Shown here piece by piece: positions 34,103-44,008 of a DNA stretch of 64,000 nucleotides; positions within the stretch are counted from its first letter, which is position 1, and each line of letters opens with the position of its first letter. The position numbers and the translations under genes are program-made. This DNA comes from Favolaschia claudopus (Eukaryota; Basidiomycota; Agaricomycetes; Agaricales; Mycenaceae), in contig JAWWNJ010000029.1 of assembly GCA_037176885.1 (NCBI GenBank), forward strand, positions 1,922,001-1,986,000, read 5' to 3'. The notes under the pieces are model-generated. The model saw only the letters and a list, made by a program, of their open reading frames with translations. It was not told the origin of the DNA and did not search any database.

Positions 34103-34830
34103 ATGTTGAAGACCCAGATCGACCAGCTTCTTACTCTTACTCTCTGCGCGGTTGGCTTTGCCAACGCTCTGCCCAACACCAAGGAGTTTCCAGAGGTCAT
34201 TCCGGGCCCTGGCCTCCCAAGCTTGGCCTCCCTCAACTTGACCTCCGCGGAATTGTACCAACGCGTTCCGAGTCCTGGTAGGAAATAATCATATCCAAAG
34301 AAAATGCAAACTTCTCATTGCTATCACCATTCTAGACGTCGTGAAAGGACTAGAGCGCCGTTTCAACCTCATCTGTAATGAAGTCCCGCAATGTTCAGTT
34401 AGCGACGCCACGGCATGCTTCAACTTTCTCAACGCCCTCGGTCAACAAGCCTGCACTGTTCCGGGTCCTGTAGGCGGATCGAGTACCTTCTGTACGGCAG
34501 GTGGATGCCACTGGTTTGGAGGCAATCTGAAGCAGGGCGGCGGTTCTGTTTCGTCTTTCTGGTTCGTATTATCAATCGGACAGAGCTTGGAGAGTATTCT
34601 AATTTCTATACTTACTCCTTCAATTCTGTCCCACCTAATAGCAGCGATGTTGCTACTGGTGGAGCGTCGGTAATCTTCGGATGCAGCCAGTCGAATAATC
34701 TTGTTTCTGGTGAGTTGCTCCGAGTTGGCAACTTCAGGCACAGAAGGCCGATACACATTGACATATTCTAGGGGCCAATGCGGCTAACGGGAATGGTGAT
34801 CTTATTGTCACGATTAGCTCGGAATCTTGA
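34103..34830 (+). CDS. Small secreted cysteine-containing protein, copy B
   Basis: Exons 34103-34277, 34336-34561, 34645-34709, 34772-34830 give 525 nt and 174 residues. Signal peptide LLTLTLCAVGFANALP. Mature protein has about eight cysteines in CNEVPQC, ACFNFLNALGQQAC, FCTAGGCHW and SSFCDVATGG contexts, ending NGNGDLIVTISSES. The N-terminal 60 residues are nearly identical to copy A, including most silent positions. The mid-region has diverged more (NVYLAGNT versus GPVGGSST), which may mark the exposed face. It arose by inverted duplication with copy A. Function unknown; secreted. Confidence that it is a gene is high because the phase and intron positions match the paralogue. Confidence 0.85.
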
Positions 34831-36330
34831 GTGCAATAGAAGTAATGGCGCGCACCATTCATCTAGTTCAACAGACGCACCGTTGTTGGGAATAAGATTG
34901 TATTTCATTCAAAAATAGTACTTGAAAGTTCATGTTTCATTCATTCGAGTACCTACGTACACGATTCGATACCTACGGTATCGAGTTCTTTTAAATTCAA
35001 CCTGCCTCTACCCTCGTTCCGCCGCCAACGCGCGAGCGCGATGCGACAAAACCCGCACGGGGTGTCTGCTTCTGGCTGCACCGGTAGTAAGTACATATTC
35101 CCAATTCGTTCGCTATCATATATAAAAAACCAAAAGAGCTCACTTTGATTCAATTTCTCACAGCAGACTAGTCTGCGCGAGTCTGCGCACGCAACGCCGA
35201 TGAAACTGTCGATAGGGTGGTGAGAGGCGGGAGAGGTGGGTGTTGAGTTGAGAGCAGGTAGCGGGGGAGTGGCGCTGATCGTTTGGGTGCAGCGGCGTCG
35301 ATTAAAGAGAATGGTGGGGCACTGGAGAAAGTGGGGGCAGCGTCAGTACGGCATAGAAGCCGAGGGAACCGGTATACGTACCCTTCTCCTTCTAAAGGGA
35401 CGTGTTGGCGTCGGCTGGCGGACGACGGCGTTGGCGGCGACGCGGTGCATGCGAGCCGGGGGAATGAGTGGGGGGGCGGAGGGCAGAGGTAGGTTGGTCA
35501 GAGTACGCTCGTTCGCCGTGGTAAACCAAGAGACTTGCGTACTTTGTTTTTTCAGCGCGGTTTCTCGGGCGTGTCGGCGAGACGACGGACGGTGCCAGCG
35601 AGCAGGGTCTTGGGGGCGGCTATGCGTGGGGCGGGGGATTTGAGCTGGGTGGTGGATGTCGAGTCGAGGGTGGTGAGAGAGAGGGCGGCGGACGGAATGG
35701 GAGGGTGGTGTGCGTGCGTGCGGTGGTAGGGCAGCAGTCGGGGTCGAGTGGCAGCGGCGGCGGGTACGTGTCAATAGGATCATAGCGGCACACTAGAGAG
35801 GGCGTGGCGTTATCAAGGCACGGGAAGAGAGGAAGGGGGCCGATGCACCTGTATGTACCTCTTTACCTGTAGGAGCAGATACCCGTTGGCATCAGCTTCG
35901 CGAATGACGGCGGCGGTGCGGGGACTCGGTAAGGGCGGGCGAGTCGGTGGGTTGGTGGACGCGAGGGTAGTGATGAGGAGCGAGATGCAGTGGGCCGGGA
36001 CTTGATACGTGGTGCGCAATGGGTCGAAAGGAAGGGAGTGGGGGGACGGCGTAGGTGGTGAAGGCGGGGATGAGTTGTTGAGTGGAGCGAGCTACTAGCG
36101 AGCTGCGTTTCGAGCGAAGCGTGCAGGTGATGAATCGGGCAGCGAGGCAGAGAGGCGCGGATGTAGGCAGCGTCGGTGGGTGTGAACAGGCTGGCTATCG
36201 GATTGAACTTGATGTGTCGGGTGGCCAGACCCTGGTGCCATCGTCTCTGCGAGATTGCGAGCCAGACTAGAGCCAGACGGAACAAGGGGAACGTCGGAGA
36301 GGGGGAGGGAGGGAGGTCAATAAATGAGTC
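34831..36330 (-). other. GC-rich stretch, possible minus-strand gene, unresolved
   Basis: All six frames are unusually open. On the minus strand, VPAHCISLLITTLAS-like and LTTLDSTSTTQLKSPAPRI-like pieces look coding, separated by GTAAAG- and GTACG-type donors. No family is recognised and the exons could not be phased. Two TA-rich palindromes (cgatacctacggtatcg) lie near 34966. Confidence 0.2.
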
Positions 36331-36340
36331 ACACTGTGAC
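36328..36340. repeat. GTCAC-N3-GTGAC palindrome
   Basis: gtcacactgtgac, identical to the copy at 2948-2960 including the central ACT. Not close to a called start codon. Confidence 0.4.
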
Positions 36341-37173
36341 TTGATGCTTTGATCACCGGCTTCGGCGAATCAAGAAACCGGTAACCCTCAAAATTTTCTC
36401 AGCTCACCAACAGCTCGCTCGATGCTTGCTCAACCTTCTACTATTTAGAAAGACGAAAGCTCAAGCTCGCATCCTCTACCAAACTTGGCAATTTCGGGTG
36501 AAGCATGTTCATTCAACGCCGCCGCAAATTTTACTAATCAAATTCCCACCCAACTGTGAGTAGTAGAGGATGACTCTGAATCTGAGTCTTCGCGCACGTT
36601 AACCTAGGCTCGAGTGCGGAATACATTTCCACATATACTTATTTCCCAGAAACATGAACGCGCACCGCGCAGTAATTGGCGAGGCATGGCTTTTTTTTTT
36701 AGCCTTTCACACGCTCCGCTCAAGGACCCGCATATTTCACCTCGCTGCTCGCCGATGATTCGCGTTCTCAATGAATGACGTTCTTCCCCGAGGGCCAATC
36801 AGTTCAACACGTTCGTGTTGAGCGCCAATAAGTATGCACTGCCATTCTGCACCAAATCGCGCCGTTTCTGACTTCATCTTCATTTTTAAGACCCCAGAGT
36901 GTGCAAATTGAATAGTAAGTACATCTGGAATCGCATCCTGGCGATCTTTTCAGGAATAGCGTCCAACTTCTCGCGATTCAGATTTTTTCTTTGGGCGCTA
37001 CTGTGCTGATGACTCCAAAGTATGTACGAGGTGATAACAGATATCCCGACTGTTGCGGATTTTTATCTCGGCTTCCGGTCGCATCCGGGCTCAGTTCGCC
37101 TTCGGTTCCGTTCAGCTGCCGATTAATTACGCGCAGCGCAAATCCTGGAGCTGTGGAATCAATTCCTAGGAAA

Positions 37174-37181
37174 CATATAAG
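37174..37181 (+). promoter_or_regulatory. TATA box of S53 gene 1
   Basis: CATATAAG, about 55 bp upstream of the ATG at 37232. Confidence 0.5.
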
Positions 37182-37231
37182 TATAACTTGCAGTTCAGCG
37201 ACGTTCAACATTCCTCACTTCAACTTCTTTC

Positions 37232-39430
37232 ATGATTTTTTCCACCTTCACACAGATACTAGCGGTAGCAACCGCTGTTTCATGCTCTCCCCTTGTTCTT
37301 CACGAGAGTCGCAGCAGCGCACCGGCGGGATTCATCAGCCGGGGCGCGGCTCCCGATTCCGAATTGTTGACGTTGAAATTCGCTTTGACTCCGAATGATA
37401 TCTCGGGACTGGAAGAAAAGCTCAAATCTATCTCCTCGCCGGGATCTCCCGACTTCAGAGAGTGGCTTTCCAAAGATGAGGTTCGTCTTACAGCGATTAA
37501 TCTTGTACAACACTAATTTCATTTGCAGGTCAAGGCATTCGTGCAGCCCTCCAACGACACCGTCAACGCGTTCAATGCATGGGCATCCGCCAACGGTCTG
37601 ACATCCAGCGTCGTCTCCCCCAACGGCGACTGGGTTTCTTTGACAGTCCCGGTTTCCACGGCCAACCAACTCTTGGGAGCGCGCTTCGAGACGTTCACCC
37701 ACCGATCGCTCACCCACTCGATCACCCGCACATTGTCGATTTCTCTCCCCTCCGAACTCGTTGGCCACGTCGAAGCCATTCACCCGGCTACTTCTTTTGC
37801 GGATCGTCTCGTTCCGCAACAGCAGGTTACGAGTCCCTCTCTCGTTCGCCGTAACCTCGAAAGCCGAATCGTCCCCCGCGATGACTCCGAGCCATCGTGC
37901 AACGACACGGTGACGCCCATGACACCCGAATGCCTGCAAAAAATCTATCGGATTCCATCGACTCCGGCTACGCAAAAGAACAACACGATCATGGTCACCG
38001 GCTACGTGAGCATCTTCCCCAACGACACGGACATTTCTGTACGTCTCCTTCAATCACTGTTTTCATCCTTTTCCCTCATTCTTACTACCAACCTATCTTC
38101 TTTCGCTCAAAGACCTTCCTGGAAGACTTCAGACCCGACATCTCACCCAACACGACTTACGACCTCATCCGAATCGCCAACGCAACGAGCGACCCTCCAG
38201 CACCCGAGCTTGCGGTTCTTCAGTTGGAAGCTGACATCGATGTTCAATACACTATCGGTGAGTTGCTCGACGGCAACTGTGATATAATGAATCTGAGCAG
38301 CCGATGAATTCAATTCTAGGTCTCGCAACCGGCGTCCCCGTCCAATTCCTCTCCGTTGGACCTGGCACAGATGCCGCTAACACTTCGGACGCCGAAATGC
38401 TTGGGAATGCGATTTTTGGGACTAATGTATTCCTTGAAGAGCTTGAGAACCCGCCGTCGGTCGTGACGACTTCCTATGGACCCCTCGAAAGCGATTTCGA
38501 CGAGTCGATGGCTCGGTTTGTCCCATTCAAACCCATGAGTATATACTTTCACTCACATGTTCGCTCTAAATAGGAAGATCTGCAACAGTTATATGGCACT
38601 CGGCGCTCGGGGAATCTCCATGTTATTCTCTTCAGGAGATGTACGTCTTACGCCGCTCTTCAAAACTTCATACCTTCTCATTCCTCTCTCTCTATCCATC
38701 CCTCTATAGGGTGGCGTGCGCGGCAGCCACGACAACAGCAGCATCCCTGGCTTCTGCGAGAACAACACCTTCATCCCCGTCTTCCCCGCCTCTTGCCCCT
38801 GGGTCACCGCCGTCGGCGGCACCGAAGGAGGCTTCCCCGAGTTCGCAACCAACCTCACCGGCGGTGGTTTTTCCAACCTCTTCCCCCGCCCATGGTACCA
38901 ACAAAACGCCACCGAAACCTTCCTACAAACCCTCCCCGAGGATTTCCCCGGCCAATTCAACAGGTCCGGGCGTGCGTACCCCGATGTCTCCGCCCAGGGC
39001 GGGAACCTTGCGTTCGTGTTCCGCGGTCTGTCGTTGGCGACTGGCGGCACGAGCCTCTCTTCCCCGATATTCGGGTCGGTAATTGCGCTGATTAACGACC
39101 GGCTTGTGGCTGCGGGGAAACCTGTATTGGGTTTCCTCAATCCGTGGATCTACGCCAATGCGGATGCGTTCACTGATATTACTGAGGGACATAACTCTGG
39201 ATTTGAATGTCCTACGCAGTCGGTCAGTCATTGTTTCCGAATCGCTAACTCGGGGTCTGAATGTCTTCATCCAAATCCAGGTTGCGTTTGATGCGACCCA
39301 AGGCTGGGATCCGTTGAGTATGTGGTTTTTCTGTAATTGATTCTGTTGTACTCTCGAGCTGACCTTCTCTCTAGCGGGTGTTGGATCTCCCGTATTCGAC
39401 AAACTCCTTGCGGCTGCTTTCAAATGTTGA
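37232..39430 (+). CDS. S53 peptidase (sedolisin/tripeptidyl-peptidase), gene 1
   Basis: Eight exons: 37232-37480, 37529-38038, 38113-38257, 38320-38515, 38574-38640, 38710-39222, 39281-39317, 39375-39430. Total 1,773 nt, 590 residues. Signal peptide, then a pro-kumamolisin prodomain of ~180 residues (KAFVQPSNDTVNAF, SPNGDWVSLTVPV) and a linker before the catalytic domain (MTPECLQKIY). Catalytic triad visible: Glu and Asp in LEADIDVQY (about residues 292 and 296) and Ser in GGTSLSSP (about 504). Oxyanion Asp in SSGDGG (~389). C-terminal calcium-site region DITEGHNSG and GWDPLTGVGSPVFD. Secreted; acid-activated, removes tripeptides or cuts internally. First of a tandem array. Confidence 0.95.
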
Positions 39431-40561
39431 ATTGATTTTGTAGGCTGAGTAAGTAGTTCGGATACTCGGAAGTAGTTGTTTAATATGTATCAAACCCCTG
39501 TGGTCTAAAGCGCGGACAGTCATCTAGTAGTTACATCCACCATCGTTGGTTAAGTAGTACCTCTTGTGCCGGAGAAATTTACCTTGGAGACCTGCCAACG
39601 TTCATTTGCTGTCAGAAGAATTTGTTTCCGTCCATCTGGAATATATTCAAGCTCGAGTCCGGATCCAGTATCCATCTCGGAACCTTTGACTATATACGCC
39701 AACACCTGCAAGCTCGAAATTCAACAGCGCCCTCCATGCCGATCGGCACTCAGAGGCGGAATGCCGTTGCTCGGCAGTGGTTGCCAAGCCAAAGCCGCGT
39801 CTCTTCTTCAAAACCTTCACCCTGGCGCAAGCATTTCTCGACGAAGTGACCGCATTCTTCGGGCCAGCGTGTTCTTACATCACTTACTACGGCCGCCACT
39901 CTACAACATACTTGTCGTCGTCGTCTTCTACATAATTCAATCCGTTCAAGCCAAGTGAATACTGCCAGCTCCACTGTTTACTGATATTCAATGAATCCAG
40001 ATCGCTTCAAGTTGCTGCTTCTTTCACCATTACATTCCTTGTCGTCGTCGATGCGCGTCGGCAAATCCCCATCACACAGGCAAGGCCTTGAATGGGATCT
40101 ACACACCTCATCATACAGCTTTCAAATTTATTCGCCGTTCACAGGATCACGGACGTCATTGTAAACCGTTTTAATTAGACACCGAGTTCTATAGGCCAAG
40201 ACAGCTTTACAGCTTGTGAGTCAACGATTCGCGTTTCTCTGAACGGATAACGTAGACTATCTCAGTCCCAACTCAACGCGCGTCGCGCAGCAATCTTTCC
40301 CCCGGCGCGGCATTCACCAGTCCAAAAATTGTTGTCAGCAGTGTCCGAAATACTCACGTCACGAATTCCTCTTCAAGTTGAACACCGGATTCTGGAGTTC
40401 ATACATGACTGCAAGCGTACGCCGACGGTTCTTTATTTTTGTCTCTGTAGCGCGAATCCTTCACGCTAAGGCTCAGTGTTTGCCGATCTACATTCCGAAC
40501 CTCACCGGCACTTATTTAACTTGAACTGGTGCCGCGGTGAATTTCACGAAACTTTCTTACA
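39431..40561. other. Spacer between S53 genes 1 and 2
   Basis: No supported gene. Probably the 3' region of gene 1 and the promoter of gene 2. Confidence 0.4.
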
Positions 40562-42754
40562 ATGCTCCTCCCAGCCTTTGCAAATACTCTAGCCCTTCTA
40601 TCGGTTGTCTCATGCACTCGACTCGCGGTTCATGAAAGTCGGCGCGCGGCACCTGCTGGCTTCACTAGCCTCGGCGCAGCTCCCGACTCCCATATGTTGA
40701 CGTTGAGATTCGCGTTGACTCCCAAGAATATTCCTGGGCTGGAGCAAAAGCTTACCTCCATCTCCACCCCTGGAAGTTCCGAGTTCAGACAATGGCTTTC
40801 GAAGGACGAGGTTTGTCTCACACTTGTTAGATGTTGTGCAACCCTTATTGAAACCTTCTCAGGTCAAAGCTTTCGTGCAGCCGTCCAACGAAACTGTCAA
40901 AGCGTTCAATTCCTTCGCATCTGAAAACGGCCTTGCCCCGACAGCGATCTCCCCAAACGGCGACTGGGTATCTTTGACGCTCAGTGTGGCCAACGCTAAT
41001 AAGCTGTTCGGCGCGCAATTCCAAGAATTCGAGCATGCGAGCCTCCCGCAACCCATCACCCGCACCCTATCGATATCCCTTCCGGCCGAGCTTGTCGGCC
41101 ACGTCGAAGCCATCCATCCAAGCACTTCTTTTTCCACCTCGAGTTTCCGCGCTTCCCGCCAGATAGCCCCTTCCGCTCGCCAACGCAACCTCGAGAAACG
41201 ACTCACTGTTAAGCGCACGGAATCAGAGGCAGAGGAGGAGGACTGCAATGGCTTGGACATTCCCATGACACCCGCGTGCCTGCAGAATCTATATGGGATT
41301 CCGACAACTCCGGCCACTCAACAAGATAATTCGCTCATGGTTACTGGTTATTGGAGTATCTCCCCCAACCGAACTGATCTTTCGGTATGTTTTTCCTCCT
41401 TCTTTTCATCGAACGAACGCTCGTATCTTGACTTGTTTTGTTCGACAGACATTCTTGGAAGATTACAGATCGGATATCCCCGCTAACACAACGTATGAAT
41501 TGATCAAAATTGGCACCGACGGGGTTGAGCCTGCCCCAGCGGATGCGTCAGTCCTTGTGCTCGAAGCTGATCTCGATGTTGAATACACTGTCGGTGAGTT
41601 GGTTCGTTCGTCATCAGGTTCCTGCGATTCAACTAAACACTTGTTCAACTTCTAATTGAAACAGGTCTTGTAACGGGGGTCCCTGTCCAGTTCCTCTCTG
41701 TTGCTACACCGTCAACCGAGTTTGATGGCTTTGCTACCGCGCTGCTCGAAGCCAACATCTACTTGGAGGGACTCGACAATCCCCCGTCCGTTGTCACCAC
41801 TTCGTATGGACTCACGGAAAGGGATCTCAGCGAATCTATGACTAGGTGAGTCACCAGCCTTCTACTTTTCTGTCACACATTATAAATCATCGCCCCCATA
41901 ATAGGAAAATCTGCAACAGCTATCTTGCTCTCAGCGCTCGCGGGATTTCCTTGACGTTTGGGTCCGGAGATGTACGTCCTTGCTTCTATTCCTTACCAGC
42001 AAGGGGATGTAATCAAAACTCACCCGCCGCCGATTCACAGGGCGGCGTATACGGCGGCCACGATAACAGCAGCATCCCCGGTCTGTGCACTGACAACGAC
42101 TTCCTCGTGGTTTTCCCCGCCTCCTGCCCCTGGGTCACCGCCGTCGGTGCCACACAAGGCATCTACCCGGAAGCCGCGACCAACCTCACCGGCGGGGGCT
42201 TTTCGAACCTCTTCCCCCGCCCATGGTATCAAGCTGATGCCGCTGAAAGCTTCTTGAAAGGCCTCCCAGCTGACTTCCCTGGACATTTCAATAGGTCTGG
42301 GCGCGCGTATCCTGACGTCGCGGTTCAGGGCGCGAACCTTGATTTCATTTATCGCGGGACCACGGTGCATACTGGGGGGACCAGCTTCTCGAGCCCGATA
42401 TTCGCTTCAATAATTGCAATGATTAACGATAGACTCGTGGCTGCGGGGAAACCTGTCCTGGGTTTCCTCAATCCTTGGATTTATGCTCACGCGGATGCGT
42501 TCACGGATATTACTGAGGGACATAACTCTGGATATGAATGCCCTGCAGAATCGGTGAGCTACTTCTGTCCACTCTTTGAGTGAATTTCTCACTGATTTAT
42601 TTTTTAGGTTGCGTTCGATGCGGCGAAAGGATGGGATCCGCTTAGTATGTCTCATGTTCTGTTTTCCGGTGTATTTTTGGGCTGATGGCATTCTTTTTCA
42701 GCGGGTGTTGGGTCTCCCATATTCGACAAACTTCTTGCGGTTGCGTTCGAATAA
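40562..42754 (+). CDS. S53 peptidase, gene 2
   Basis: Eight exons, 40562-40810, 40863-41384, 41449-41593, 41665-41845, 41905-41971, 42041-42553, 42608-42644, 42702-42754. Total 1,767 nt, 588 residues. Exon layout is the same as gene 1 (exons 1, 3, 5, 6 and 7 identical in length). Signal peptide; prodomain with SPNGDWVSLTLSV; possible kexin site EKRLTVKR near the end of the prodomain. Triad: Glu/Asp in LEADLDVEY (~296, 300) and Ser in GGTSFSSP (~503). Oxyanion Asp in GSGDGG. Secreted acid peptidase. It is the second copy of the array. A fold-back MITE lies ~200 bp after its stop. Confidence 0.95.
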
Positions 42755-42954
42755 TAGTTGTGTATATCCAGAGGGTATAATTCTATCGAACAGCCTGCCA
42801 AGCGAAATAGAGTTTACAGTAACAACAATTGTGTATAAGATCACGATGCAATTACCAAGAAGCTTTGATTTGAGCTCTCATATACATTCATCTTTACTTC
42901 TACATCTATCAGCGCATTGAAAAAACCTCGGTCTTACCTTGAAAAATCAACAAT

Positions 42955-43430
42955 CACAGTGCCGTTTCCTCAATTTCTCGGGGCGGGAAGTGATTCTTTT
43001 AACTCAAGATATCTTAGCCAATTTCCGTGTCCAGTAAACCAATCAAGAAACCAGATTGATGGAATTTATAGTCCCAAGAAACCGAACGGAAAAGGATTGG
43101 TTTATCCCGACAAGAAACCTATAAAGATACTTTGCAAAAAAAAAATCGCTTCATGGCCATAGAAATTGAGGGTCCCTGTGGCCACCCCTGGTTCCCCTTG
43201 GTGCTGGTTGAGGTCACTCAATTTCTTTGACCTTGAAGTGATTTTTTATTTGCAAAGTATCTTGATAAATTTCTTGTCACGGTAAACCAATCCTTTTTCA
43301 TTCAGTTTCTTGGGGCTATAAATTCCATCAATCTAGTTTCTCAATTCGTTTACTCGACACAGAAGTTGGCTCAGATATCTTAAGTTTAAAGTATCACTTC
43401 CCGCCCCGAGAAATTGAGGGAACGGCGTTG
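42955..43430. mobile_element. Fold-back element with ~215-bp inverted arms
   Basis: The left arm (42955-43172) and right arm (43216-43430) are inverted copies over almost their whole length, sharing cctcaatttctcggggcggg, attgatggaatttatag and aagatactttgcaaa. About 45 bp separates them. The arms differ at perhaps one base in ten, so it is not brand new. No coding capacity. It sits between intact gene 2 and the S53 relic. Confidence 0.85.
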
Positions 43431-43598
43431 TGAATGGTTCGAATTGTGGAAAGTTCCGGTCAAGCCGGGTTGCCGGCGAATATCCCGATTGTTCCGGTAA
43501 CTGTTGGCAACTTGGCACTCTTGGTTTCTCTTCCTTCCACGATGCAGAAATTTCTCGTCGAGTGAAACCTCGTTTCTGGTTTTTCTCTTCAATTTCAG

Positions 43599-43751
43599 GT
43601 AGCATTCGATGCGATGAAAGGATGGGATCCCCTCAGTGCGTCTTTCGAGTTGTCCCCGTTCCTGCCAGCTAATTATTCAATAAGTACTTTGCCAACTGGT
43701 GTGGGATCTCCCGTATTCGACACGCTCCTTGCCGCCGCTTTCAAATACTAG
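43599..43751 (+). pseudogene. Relic of an S53 peptidase gene (last two exons)
   Basis: 43599-43635 encodes VAFDAMKGWDPL and is 37 nt, the exact length of exon 7 in the other copies. 43696-43751 encodes TGVGSPVFDTLLAAAFKY and stop, 56 nt, like exon 8 of genes 1, 3 and 4. The upstream acceptor of the first exon is intact (tttcag). The acceptor of the last exon has changed from AG to AA (43694-43695). All earlier exons are gone and the fold-back element lies just upstream. This is a decayed further member of the tandem array; no product is expected. Confidence 0.88.
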
Positions 43752-44008
43752 ACACTCGTTTCTAACAGTACCTTATCTTGATAAAACCTTCATATTTTCA
43801 ATTTTTTTCCGTTTTAGAGACCGGCTTCCGTTCAATATGGGACTTCATATGCCGTTGTAAATCTTCGCCGACGGCTCGTGATTATTTATGGGCATCGCGC
43901 AAATCTTGGCCTTCAAGTCCCCGTGTTCACCGCAAGGTTCTCCGGATCGAAAAGCGTCCATTTAAACCAGTGTACACACTCCAGAGACGGCAGTGAATTT
44001 CTCAAACA

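Noticed and set aside
35236..35783. Open frames of 135 and 146 codons on opposite strands
   Set aside because: Mutually exclusive and both lacking motifs; a third frame on the minus strand looks more coding-like but could not be assembled.
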